This document shows, one piece after another, positions 6,228-12,986 of a stretch of DNA of 12,986 bases. The position numbers and the translations under genes are program-made. The notes under the pieces were generated by a model. It was given only the letters and a program-made list of their open reading frames with translations, was not told the origin of the DNA and ran no database searches. Position 1 is the first letter of the stretch. Each line of letters begins with the position of its first letter. The stretch lies in contig JAQUAC010000035.1 of the NCBI GenBank assembly GCA_028687415.1, forward strand, positions 1 to 12,986, given 5' to 3'. The stretch comes from Acidocella sp. Its GTDB lineage: Bacteria; Pseudomonadota; Alphaproteobacteria; Acetobacterales; Acetobacteraceae.

Positions 6228-7727
6228 TTAGAAAATACCAGGCTTTGATTCGTCCAGGGCGCCGGCCGGAAGGGCGACGTTCAGCGAGGCAAGCTCGCCA
6301 GCGCCGAGGCGCGGCAGGTCTTGCACGACTTCCAGGAAGCGGTTGCTCTCGCGGGTCGTGATGACGCCATCCGTCAGCATCTTGAACTTGCGGATGTAAT
6401 CCTCACGCTGGAAGGGTTTGGCACCCAGCGGATGGGCGTTGGCGACGGCCAGTTCGTCCACCAGCTTGGAACCATCCTTGAAGAAGATCTCGACGCGGCC
6501 GCCGAATGCCTTCTCGGTGATGTCCAGCGTGTGGTAGCGCCGGGTCCATTCGGGGTCTTCCACGGTCTCGATCTTGTGCCACAAGCGCACGGTGTCCGGA
6601 CGGGCGGCGCGCTTGGGGGCGTAGGAGGATTGGTAGTTCCAGAAACCATCCTGCAACGCCACCGCGAAGATGTACATGATCGAGTGGTCGAGCGTCTCGC
6701 GGCTCGCCTTCGGGTCCATCTTCTGCGGATCGTTCGCACCCGTGCCGATTACGGTATGCGTGTGATTCGAGGTGTGGATGACGATCTTCTCAATCGCCTC
6801 GAAATCCTCGATAGCTTCACGCATTTTGAACGCCAGATCGATGAGTGCCTGGGACTGGTACTCCCCGGAATGCTCCTTGGTGTAGGTGTCCAGAATGGCG
6901 CGCTTGGCCTCACCGGGCTCGGGCAGGGGCACTTGGTACACGGCGTCCGGGCCGTCCAGCAGCCAGGCGATGACGGAATCTTCGCCCTCATAGATCGGGC
7001 TTGGCGAACCTTCGCCGCGCATGGCGCGGTCCACGGCCTCAATGGCCAGCTTGCCGGCATGCGCCGGGGCGAAGGCCTTCCAGGAGGAGATTTCGCCCTT
7101 GCGGCTCTGGCGGGTGGTGAAGGACACATGCACGGCCTGCTGCACGGCCTGATAGATGACCTCCTGCTTCAGGCCCAGCAGAGCGCCGACGCCGGCGGCC
7201 TGGGCCGGGCAGAGATGGGCGATATGGTCGATCTTGTGCTTGTGCAGGCAAATCGCCTTTACAAGATTAACATGGATTTCGTAGCCGGTGGCGATGCCGC
7301 GGATCAGATCCTTGCCGGAACGCTCCCTGGCCTGGGCGACCGCCAGGACGGGGGGGATGTTGTCACCGGGGTGGGAGTAGTCGGCGGCGAGGAAGGTGTC
7401 GTGATAATCCAGTTCGCGCACGGCGGTGCCGTTCGCCCAGGCGGCCCATTCCGGGCTGACGGCCACGCGGGCCGAAGCGCCGAAGACTTGGGCGCCGCCC
7501 CTCTTTATATGGCCGAGGGCGGCACCACGGGCGGAGACGGCCGGGTGGCGGTTGATGGAGGCGATGGCGACGGCGGCGTTGTCGATGATGCGGTTGATGA
7601 TCATCGCGGTCACGTCCCTGGGGACGGCGACCTTGTCGGCGGCGACGCCGGCGATCTTCCAGGCGAGCTGGTCTTCACGCTTCAGATTAACTTTTGAAGG
7701 ATAGACGCGAACTTCGTTAAGTTTCAT
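6228..7727 (-). CDS. prpD: 2-methylcitrate dehydratase (MmgE/PrpD family)
   Basis: About 499 residues, close to the usual PrpD length of 480-500. It removes water from 2-methylcitrate to give 2-methyl-cis-aconitate. Conserved family stretches, numbered from the chosen start, are AASINRHPAVSARG in the N-terminal helical domain, ELDYHDTF (105-111), SHPGDNIPPVLAVAQ (around 118-132) and WKAFAPAHAGKLAIEA. These are iron-sulphur-free dehydratase signatures; no aconitase-type cluster cysteines are present. I start at ATG 7727 because GGAGGG lies eight bases upstream (7736-7741 on the opposite strand); an in-frame ATG at 7745 would place that site inside the gene. It is the first gene of the operon, divergent from the ScfR-type regulator. 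No acnD, acnB or prpE lies in the window, so rehydration of the aconitate and propionate activation must be encoded elsewhere. Confidence 0.94.
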   Translation of the reverse strand: MKLNEVRVYPSKVNLKREDQLAWKIAGVAADKVAVPRDVTAMIINRIIDNAAVAIASINRHPAVSARGAALGHIKRGGAQVFGASARVAVSPEWAAWANGTAVRELDYHDTFLAADYSHPGDNIPPVLAVAQARERSGKDLIRGIATGYEIHVNLVKAICLHKHKIDHIAHLCPAQAAGVGALLGLKQEVIYQAVQQAVHVSFTTRQSRKGEISSWKAFAPAHAGKLAIEAVDRAMRGEGSPSPIYEGEDSVIAWLLDGPDAVYQVPLPEPGEAKRAILDTYTKEHSGEYQSQALIDLAFKMREAIEDFEAIEKIVIHTSNHTHTVIGTGANDPQKMDPKASRETLDHSIMYIFAVALQDGFWNYQSSYAPKRAARPDTVRLWHKIETVEDPEWTRRYHTLDITEKAFGGRVEIFFKDGSKLVDELAVANAHPLGAKPFQREDYIRKFKMLTDGVITTRESNRFLEVVQDLPRLGAGELASLNVALPAGALDESKPGIF

Positions 7728-7823
7728 GGCTGGTTCCCTCCGCACATTTCGCAGTCTCTTTTGCGCTAAATCTTAATGCCGTCCAGCTAGATGTTTGTGG
7801 ATAAGAGTGAAGCTCTTGCTTGG

Positions 7824-7842
7824 TTTTGCAAATTTTGCAAAA
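7824..7842. promoter_or_regulatory. probable operator for the ScfR/PccR-like regulator
   Basis: A perfect 19-bp palindrome: TTTTGCAAA, central T, TTTGCAAAA. It contains two TTTGCAAA units (7825-7832 and 7834-7841) separated by one base, and can also be read as a tandem direct repeat of TTTTGCAAA. TTTGCAAA is, as I recall, the half-site reported for PccR, the ScfR-family regulator of propionyl-CoA use in Rhodobacter, though with a longer spacer. It lies 8-11 bases before the regulator start and about 100 bases before prpD. I found no second copy in the window. Confidence 0.75.
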
Positions 7843-7850
7843 CTTGACGA

Positions 7851-9251
7851 GTGATGGAGAAGAAAATTTTTGCAGGTGACCGGTTGCGCCGGCTGCGCGA
7901 GCGGGCCGGGCTAAAGCAGGCAGATCTCGCCCGGCGGCTGACCATTTCGCCCAGCTATCTCAACCAGATTGAGAGCGACCAGCGGCCGCTGACGGCGAGG
8001 CTGCTGGAGCGTCTGGCGGTGACGCTGAACGTGCCGAAAACCTATTTCGCCGATAGCGAGGATGCGCGGCGCGAGAGCCAGCTGCGAGAGGATTTGGCTG
8101 ACCCGCTGTTCCGTGCGCTGCCCGGCGCGCAGGCCGAGGTTGGGGCGCTGGTGCGTGCGGCGCCGGCCTTCGCCGAGGCGTTCATGTCGCTCTACCGGGC
8201 CTATAGCGCGCAGCTGGAGCAGCAGGCGGTGCCAGCCACGGCGCTGCCGCGCTTCCCCTATGACGAAGTCCGCGACTGGGTGCAGGCGCGGGGCAATTAC
8301 TTCGACACGTTGGACCGCGCGGCGGAAGCTGTGTTCGAGGAGAATGATTTTTCCGCCGCCACGCTGCGGGAGGATTTCCGGCGCTATTTGAGTGATACGC
8401 ACGGCATCATCACCAGTAGCGCCACGGGGCTGCTGGGGAGCGGGGTGTTCTGGCGCCTCAATCGCACCACGCGCCGGCTGTATGTGGCCGATGACGCGGC
8501 GTCCGAGAGTGAGGTTTTCTGGCTGGCGCATGTCATCGGTCAGCTGGAAAAGAAGGAGCTGATTGAGAAGGAGCTGCGGCGCGGGAAGTTTTCCTCCGAT
8601 GAGGCGCTGGGGCTGGCGCGCATCTCGCTCGCCAATTACTTCGCGGGCGCGCTGATGTTGCCCTACCGGCGCTTTCATGAGGCGGCGCGGGTGTCGCGCC
8701 ACGATGTGCAGCGGCTGCAACGCCAGTTCGGCGCCAGCTTTGAGCAGGTCTGCCACCGGCTCAGCACCATGCAGCGGCCGGATCTGCCGGGGATACCATT
8801 CTATTTCGCCAAGACTGATATCGCAGGGAATATCCTCAAGCGCAGCAGCGCCACGCGGTTTCAGTTCGCGCAGTTTGGCGGGGCGTGCCCGCTATGGAAT
8901 GTGTACCGCGCCTTCACGCATCCGGGTGAGATACTGGTGCAGCTGGCAACCACGCCCGATGATGTGACCTATCTGAACATCGCGCGCACGGTGGGGCGAG
9001 GGGGCGGCTCGTACCTCGCCCGCCCGCGCGCGGTGGCGGTGGTGCTGGGCTGTGAGCTGCGTTACGCGGCGCAGACCGTGTATGCGGCGGGGTTGAACTT
9101 CACCAATCCCGATGCCATCGACCCGATAGGCCCTGGCTGCCGCTCCTGCACGCGTGCCAATTGCCGCCACCGCTCCGTGCCGCCGATGGGCCGCACACTG
9201 GACATGGGGACCGCCGAGCGCGGCGTGGTGCCGTATAGGCTCAAGGGGTAG
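7851..9251 (+). CDS. XRE-type short-chain fatty acyl-CoA regulator (ScfR/RamB/PccR-like), probable prp operon regulator
   Basis: 466 residues, the usual size of the ScfR family. An XRE/Cro helix-turn-helix spans roughly residues 9-65 (RLRRLRERAGLKQADLARRL, then SPSYLNQIESDQRPLT). The middle is an IrrE-like degenerate peptidase region, and the C-terminal DUF2083-type domain ends with C430-x2-C433-x4-C438 (CRSCTRANCRHRSVPP), a conserved cysteine motif that may bind metal. The family senses acyl-CoA esters and controls propionyl-CoA, acetyl-CoA or glyoxylate pathways. Divergence from prpD and the shared palindrome make control of the methylcitrate operon very likely; whether as activator or repressor is not evident. 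The start is GTG 7851 or ATG 7854, neither with a clear ribosome binding site. The stop is one base from the end of the convergent TadE-like gene. Confidence 0.9.
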   Translation: MMEKKIFAGDRLRRLRERAGLKQADLARRLTISPSYLNQIESDQRPLTARLLERLAVTLNVPKTYFADSEDARRESQLREDLADPLFRALPGAQAEVGALVRAAPAFAEAFMSLYRAYSAQLEQQAVPATALPRFPYDEVRDWVQARGNYFDTLDRAAEAVFEENDFSAATLREDFRRYLSDTHGIITSSATGLLGSGVFWRLNRTTRRLYVADDAASESEVFWLAHVIGQLEKKELIEKELRRGKFSSDEALGLARISLANYFAGALMLPYRRFHEAARVSRHDVQRLQRQFGASFEQVCHRLSTMQRPDLPGIPFYFAKTDIAGNILKRSSATRFQFAQFGGACPLWNVYRAFTHPGEILVQLATTPDDVTYLNIARTVGRGGGSYLARPRAVAVVLGCELRYAAQTVYAAGLNFTNPDAIDPIGPGCRSCTRANCRHRSVPPMGRTLDMGTAERGVVPYRLKG

Positions 9252-9252
9252 G

Positions 9253-9804
9253 TTATTGCGTCTGGATGGAGCCGCTGGCCGAGAGGCTGATGGTGGAGCC
9301 GCGCCCTGGCAGGGGGACGGGCAAGCTGACATGCCCGGTGACCTGATAGATGACATAAACCTGCTGAGTTTGGCTGCTGCCGCAGGCGCTGCTCTGGTAG
9401 GTAACGCTGGAGAAGGAGGTGGAGCTGGAGGACGCGGGGGTGGTGTAGCAGGCGTAATAGGTGCTGGGGTTGGCGGTGCCGGCGGGGATGCTGGTGCTGC
9501 CGAGCTTAATTGCCGAGGTTGTGGTGGCGGGTAATGAGAGCTGGTTGATAGAGCTACCATTAGCGGTATTGATGGCGTTGATGACGTAGCCGGCGGTGGT
9601 GTTATTGGCGGCGCTGGCCGGGGTGGTGACGGCGAAATAATACAGCGCCTGCAGCGCGGTGTTGAGCTGCGCCTGGGCGGTGAGAACGAGCACGAAATCC
9701 AGCGCGCCGATGAATAAAGGCACCAGAAAGAAGACGCTGATGAGCGCTAATTCGATGGCGGCGCTGGCGCGTTGCTGGCGTAGGAAGCGGCGGAACAGAC
9801 TCAT
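9253..9804 (-). CDS. TadE-like pseudopilin, second of the pair
   Basis: 183 residues. A basic N-terminus (MSLFRRFLRQQR) is followed by ASAAIELALISVFFLVPLFIGALDFVLVL, a single membrane segment with the type IVb pseudopilin pattern. Glu18 sits five residues after a likely prepilin peptidase cut between Ala13 and Ser14. The rest is a Ser/Thr/Ala-rich periplasmic domain with two visible cysteines (YYACYTT and SSACGSS), which could form a disulphide. TadE-family minor pilins are needed for assembly of Flp/Tad pili. The start overlaps the stop of the upstream gene as ATGA (9801-9804) without a clear ribosome binding site, so translation is probably coupled. It is the last gene of the three-gene operon and ends one base from the convergent regulator, with no hairpin terminator visible between them. 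Confidence 0.82.
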   Translation of the reverse strand: MSLFRRFLRQQRASAAIELALISVFFLVPLFIGALDFVLVLTAQAQLNTALQALYYFAVTTPASAANNTTAGYVINAINTANGSSINQLSLPATTTSAIKLGSTSIPAGTANPSTYYACYTTPASSSSTSFSSVTYQSSACGSSQTQQVYVIYQVTGHVSLPVPLPGRGSTISLSASGSIQTQ

Positions 9805-10364
9805 GAGTTCACGTTGCAGCTGCTGTCGATGGCGATGGAAGTACCGTTGGTGCCGAGGACCGTGGCCAGGGTGGTGAGGCGGAGTGTGATGCCATTCGTG
9901 AAGCTGGCGAAGCCAAGCGGCGCCCAGCGGTAGGAGGCGGTGAGCACGAGCAGCACACCGGGCGGCATGCCGGTGTAGCTGCTGCCGCTGCTGTTATTGT
10001 ACCATTTGGCTTGAATATACGGGTTGGCGGAGGCGCTGGTACTGCCGGCGGGCAGGGGAGCCGTTGCGAAATTGTTGAAATAGCCGGCGACGGCGCTGGC
10101 GGTGGGGCAGGTGTATTTGACCGTGCTGGTGGTGAGTGAGGCGACGTAATTGTTGCTGGCCTTCACCGCCGCGGCGCGTGCCGCCGCCTGCACGCAATGT
10201 TGCATGGTGCTCACCGTGAGACCGAGTAGGCCGAGATTGAGCAGGCCGATGAGAAAGGCAATGAAGGCCATGCCGGTGAGGGCGAACTCCACCGCCGCCA
10301 CTGCCCGCCGGGTCGTGCGGAAGCGATGGAGTTGGGCGCGGAGCTGGCGGAGAGGGAGGGACAT
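9801..10364 (-). CDS. TadE-like pseudopilin, first of the pair
   Basis: 187 residues. A basic leader (RAQLHRFRTTRR) precedes AVAAVEFALTGMAFIAFLIGLLNLGLLGL, a single hydrophobic helix. Glu26 is at position +5 relative to a likely TadV-type cut after Ala21, the arrangement found in TadE and TadF. The following helix (STMQHCVQAAARAAAVKA) is the continuation of the pilin-like alpha helix. Three cysteines are visible (HCVQ, YTCPT, SSCNVNS). It begins nine bases after the stop of the TadG-like gene, and its AAGG ribosome binding site overlaps that stop. The role is as a minor pilin or assembly factor of a Tad/Flp pilus. The major pilin and the ATPase, secretin and peptidase genes of a Tad system are not in the window. 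Confidence 0.83.
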   Translation of the reverse strand: MSLPLRQLRAQLHRFRTTRRAVAAVEFALTGMAFIAFLIGLLNLGLLGLTVSTMQHCVQAAARAAAVKASNNYVASLTTSTVKYTCPTASAVAGYFNNFATAPLPAGSTSASANPYIQAKWYNNSSGSSYTGMPPGVLLVLTASYRWAPLGFASFTNGITLRLTTLATVLGTNGTSIAIDSSCNVNS

Positions 10365-10373
10365 GGGGCGGCC

Positions 10374-12608
10374 TTAATTGACCAGCAAGACGCCGCTGGA
10401 GGTTGAGCTGGTGCTGCTGGAACTGCCGGCGCTGTTCTCGGTAATGGTGATGTTACCGCTGCCGCTGTCGTTAAGGGAAGCGGCTGTCAGTGATGGTACC
10501 CCGCTGGTGGTGATGGTTAGAGCGCCGGCGCCGGAAATGGTGAGGGCGGCTCCTGGTGTATAGATGGCGCCGTTGATGGTTGTGGAGGCGCCTTCATTCA
10601 CAGTGTCGCCAGTTGTGTCTGTGCGTGACTGGTAGATGGCGATACCGCATATGCCTTGGCCGTTGGTGCCGTCATACGGTGATGTCGGGTTTTCATAAGC
10701 CGAAAGAGGATAATCGGAGGTGGAAACACAGTTTGTAGTAGGAGCTGTCAGGTTGATGGCGGCGCCACCGTTGAAGATATAGCCGGCAGTGCCTTCCAAG
10801 ACGAAAGTAACTCCAATGCCAGTAACGTGGCTGCTGGATTCGATCACGAGGTTGCCGTTGCGGACGTAATAAATGCCCGGGCAGAGCAATACATTGCTGG
10901 TGCCGCCACTAATGGTCAAACCGCCATCAAAATAATAAGTGGCGGGAGAGATGGTGGAAGAGCAACTGCCCGTGGATGAGGAAGAGGCGAGGGTGGTGGC
11001 GTTACCGAACGTGTCGTAACCTTCTTCAGCGTAAAAAGCCCCCTTGCCGCTGGAGGTGTTGGAGCCGTTTGTATAGGCCTTGAACTCGTACAGGCCAGAA
11101 GTAAGGTAGGAGCTGGTGGTGCCGCCGGAGAGGTCGACACCGCCATTCACGTAATATTGTGAGCCGTTGATTACCACTGTGGGGGAGTTGGTTGTGAGAG
11201 CGTAGTTTCCCTTGGTGGCGTTGCTGGTGGAAGCAAGCGTGGCGCCGCTGCCGGAAAGATAATAAGTGCCGGTTGGCAAAGTAACAGTGCTGTTCGTGAA
11301 TGACGTGCCGCCATTGACGACAAAGGACTCGCTCTGGCTGCCATTGCCGATGGACAGGCCATTGCTGAGCGCAAGCTTCATGCCGCCAGAGATGTAATAG
11401 CTGGAATCTTGCAGCTTCAGGATGCCGCCATTATTATTTTGACCACTGAAACCGCCGGTGATGTATGTGCCTGGTGTACCCGTGGTATTTGCGGTTAGTG
11501 TCAGGCCGTTGAGCCCATAACCATTCAGGCCTGTGAGGTAACCGGAGTCCGCGTTGGCGTCGACCACACAGCTCCCGGCTGGGATGCTCCCGTAATCGCA
11601 TTGTACGCTATTGGTGTTTAAGGGATTCCACGACTGGCTAATTTGCTTCGAGACATTCACTGCCGAGCCGCTTTGGCTGGGGGCGGAGGGAACCGTCCAG
11701 CCTGGGTTCCAAAGTTCGGTGTTGAGTGAATTCATGCCTGATAGCGCATCGCCCGGATCGGCCGTGTTCAACGAAACGGTGCTGATGTCGCCGTTATTGC
11801 TGTTGGAGGCATTAGTGCCGATATAGCCTGACTGCGAGTATTTCGGGGTGGTGGTATAGCCGTCATCCGACACGCAGCTGGATGCCGTGGCAACGCCGGT
11901 GGTGCCGATCACTTGGCCCGAACCGGTAACGGTAATGGCCGCCGCCCCGGATGCGCAGGCGGTGGAGCCGGAATAAATGCCGCAATTGGTGGCGTAGACT
12001 TTGGCGCCGCCGGTAACGGTGACGGTGCCGCTGAAATGCGCGCAATAGGTGCCGTCGGTACTCACCGTTACGGCGGTGGCGGAGGCGCTTTGCAGACCGC
12101 TGCCAAGGCCACTCAGGCCAAGGCCCCGCACGGCCGAAAAAAAGCTGGCGCGGGGAATGGTAACGGTGGCCACCCAGGTGGTGGTGATGGTGGAGCCGCT
12201 TTTGGAATAGCTGCCGGTGAGCGCTACGGCGCGTGTGCTGGAGCTGCCGAGCTTGAACTGCTGGTTGGTGGCATTATTGGCGGCGGCCTGGGCAATGGTG
12301 GCACCGTTGTTGGCGGCGTAGCTCGTGGCGTCGCTGCTGGTCGTGATGCTGGCTTTCAGCGCCCCCTGCGCTGCCGAGAGGGCGGCGGCGTCAGCGGCGG
12401 ATTGGATGCTTTCTTGTTGCTGGTACCAGTAACCGGCATCCACGGTGAGGCCGGTGGCCGCGATTAGCAACGGGGCGGTAAGGGCGAAGATCAACGCAAT
12501 GCCAGCCCGACGATTGCGGAAATGCCGAAGGGCAAAGCCGAAAAGACTGAGGGCCAAGCCGCGAACTGAGGGGGTGAGCATTTTGCCACGTTGCCTTGTA
12601 TTCAACAT
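10374..12608 (-). CDS. long TadG-like protein with Tyr/Gly repeat region
   Basis: 744 residues, or 735 from Met10. Residues 30-80 match the TadG N-terminal domain: RNRRAGIALIFALTAPLLIA membrane anchor, then GLTVDAGYWYQQQESIQSAADAAALSAA. There is no Glu at +5, so no pilin-type cleavage is expected. The outer part is rich in Gly, Ser, Thr and Asn and holds ten cysteines (189, 209, 218, 245, 337, 347, 549, 576, 627, 654). From about 380 to 621 it repeats a unit of the form (T/S/Q)YY-x-x-GG-x-hydrophobic: 403, 428, 448, 484, 557, 579 and 609. This suggests stacked beta strands, perhaps a beta-solenoid. GICGIAIYQSRTDTTGD with INGAIYTPGAALTISG (from 652) resembles the C-terminal part of other TadG-related proteins. 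I see no von Willebrand A metal site (DxSxS). The likely role is a cell-surface or periplasmic component anchoring or decorating the Tad pilus. It is the first gene of the operon. Confidence 0.8.
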   Translation of the reverse strand: MLNTRQRGKMLTPSVRGLALSLFGFALRHFRNRRAGIALIFALTAPLLIAATGLTVDAGYWYQQQESIQSAADAAALSAAQGALKASITTSSDATSYAANNGATIAQAAANNATNQQFKLGSSSTRAVALTGSYSKSGSTITTTWVATVTIPRASFFSAVRGLGLSGLGSGLQSASATAVTVSTDGTYCAHFSGTVTVTGGAKVYATNCGIYSGSTACASGAAAITVTGSGQVIGTTGVATASSCVSDDGYTTTPKYSQSGYIGTNASNSNNGDISTVSLNTADPGDALSGMNSLNTELWNPGWTVPSAPSQSGSAVNVSKQISQSWNPLNTNSVQCDYGSIPAGSCVVDANADSGYLTGLNGYGLNGLTLTANTTGTPGTYITGGFSGQNNNGGILKLQDSSYYISGGMKLALSNGLSIGNGSQSESFVVNGGTSFTNSTVTLPTGTYYLSGSGATLASTSNATKGNYALTTNSPTVVINGSQYYVNGGVDLSGGTTSSYLTSGLYEFKAYTNGSNTSSGKGAFYAEEGYDTFGNATTLASSSSTGSCSSTISPATYYFDGGLTISGGTSNVLLCPGIYYVRNGNLVIESSSHVTGIGVTFVLEGTAGYIFNGGAAINLTAPTTNCVSTSDYPLSAYENPTSPYDGTNGQGICGIAIYQSRTDTTGDTVNEGASTTINGAIYTPGAALTISGAGALTITTSGVPSLTAASLNDSGSGNITITENSAGSSSSTSSTSSGVLLVN

Positions 12609-12825
12609 TACAATTAAGTTATTGATTGAAAGTCTTCAAGGATTAAAGCCTTAAAGGCTCTGTAACAAGCACCGGACGAACGCTGCGGGTGCAGTAGAAA
12701 AATAGAAAACAAGCAATTTTTGTGGTTCAGTCGGATAAATGCACGAACATGGCTGGACGCTGGCCGTAGCAATCCTTAACAATTCGAATTATTAACGAAG
12801 AAGATATGATGGGTAAAGGCATGAG
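12609..12825. other. AT-rich divergent intergenic region
   Basis: 217 bp between the - strand TadG-like gene and the + strand partial gene, noticeably richer in A and T than the rest of the window, as expected for divergent promoters. It holds a 13-bp inverted repeat AGCCTT-A-AAGGCT (12647-12659) and a longer palindrome at 12776-12795. I could not find a convincing -35/-10 pair by eye. A TTAA-N7-TTAA CtrA site was looked for and not found. Confidence 0.6.
12776..12795. repeat. 20-bp near-perfect palindrome, possible operator
   Basis: TTAAC-AATTCGAATT-ATTAA style arrangement: a perfect 10-bp core AATTCGAATT (12781-12790) flanked by one mismatched pair and then TTAA on both sides. It lies 30-50 bases before the start of the partial + strand gene, a usual position for an operator or activator site. 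No cognate protein is evident in the window. Confidence 0.45.
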
Positions 12826-12986
12826 ATGATGTTGGCTGCAACCAGGCCGCAGACCATGGTCGCGAGGCTGTTTATGCTCGGCGGACTTGCCCTGCTGGCG
12901 GGTGTGTCCGGGCTGGCTTTGTGGTGCGGTACTTGGCCGGGCAGCGAACAGGCATTTCAGGTGGTGGCGCTGCTTTCCCTGCTGGT
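12826..12986 (+). CDS. N-terminal fragment of an unidentified membrane protein
   Basis: About 53 residues are visible before the right edge, in one open frame. The ATG at 12826 has AAAGG at 12815-12819 with a six-base spacer, and an in-frame TAA at 12814 rules out an earlier start. The sequence begins MMLAATRPQTMVARLF and continues with a hydrophobic stretch (residues about 15-34, LGGLALLAGVSGLALW), a short polar turn (CGTWPGSEQ) and the beginning of a second hydrophobic stretch (VVALLSLL). It therefore looks like a polytopic membrane protein rather than an exported one. The fragment is too short to assign a family. The gene diverges from the Tad genes and may share their regulatory region. 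Confidence 0.6.
   Translation, partial: MMLAATRPQTMVARLFMLGGLALLAGVSGLALWCGTWPGSEQAFQVVALLSLL

Noticed and set aside
7911..8756. 281-codon - strand frame opposite the ScfR-type regulator
   Set aside because: Antisense to a well-conserved HTH regulator; no recognisable domain.
11913..12467. 184-codon + strand Gly/Ala-rich frame opposite the TadG-like gene
   Set aside because: A composition artefact of the Thr/Ala/Val-rich coding strand; the TadG N-terminal domain is clearly on the other strand.
10374..12608. Horizontal transfer of the TadG-like gene because of lower GC and unusual residues
   Set aside because: The shift can be explained by Asn/Ser/Thr/Tyr-rich coding content; flanks show no repeats, integrase or tRNA.
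12609..12825. CtrA-binding site (TTAA-N7-TTAA) near several TTAA words
   Set aside because: TTAA pairs occur at spacings of 4 and 12, not 7.

Overview
The window is GC-rich, densely coded bacterial DNA. It carries a two-permease metal ABC transporter, an alphaproteobacterial-style Zur/Fur operator, a methylcitrate operon under an ScfR/PccR-like regulator, and Tad-type pilus genes. Together these point to an alphaproteobacterium, possibly a Rhodospirillales/Acetobacteraceae member. That placement is inference; there is no rRNA or other marker gene here. I saw no tRNA, rRNA, CRISPR array, insertion sequence or transposase.

Metal block (1-4011). The + strand opens with the 3' end of an ABC ATPase gene, followed without a gap by two different ABC-3 family permeases: a Zn/Mn uptake system of the Znu/Tro/Sit type. 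A Fur-superfamily repressor, most likely Zur, lies on the - strand. Its 3' end overlaps the second permease by 15 bp. Between this repressor and a divergent + strand NRAMP-related transporter sits a near-perfect inverted repeat flanked by GAAA and TTTC, which resembles the alphaproteobacterial Zur box. It overlaps the likely NRAMP promoter. The NRAMP gene overlaps a 63-aa single-span membrane protein gene by 4 bp. A strong bidirectional terminator closes the block.

Propionate block (4029-9251). Three - strand genes read prpD, prpC, prpB: 2-methylcitrate dehydratase, 2-methylcitrate synthase and methylisocitrate lyase. They convert propionyl-CoA plus oxaloacetate to pyruvate plus succinate. 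A hairpin with a T-rich tail between prpC and prpB may lower prpB expression. Divergent to prpD is an XRE-type ScfR/RamB/PccR-like regulator. The 123-bp intergenic region holds a perfect palindrome made of two TTTGCAAA units, the probable operator for both directions.

Tad block (9253-12608, - strand). One long TadG-like protein and two small TadE-like pseudopilins form a tight operon. The TadG-like protein carries a 10-cysteine, Gly/Ser/Thr-rich outer region with repeated Tyr-Tyr/Gly-Gly units in place of a recognisable von Willebrand A domain. A 217-bp AT-rich intergenic region separates it from the N-terminus of an unidentified membrane protein that runs off the right edge.
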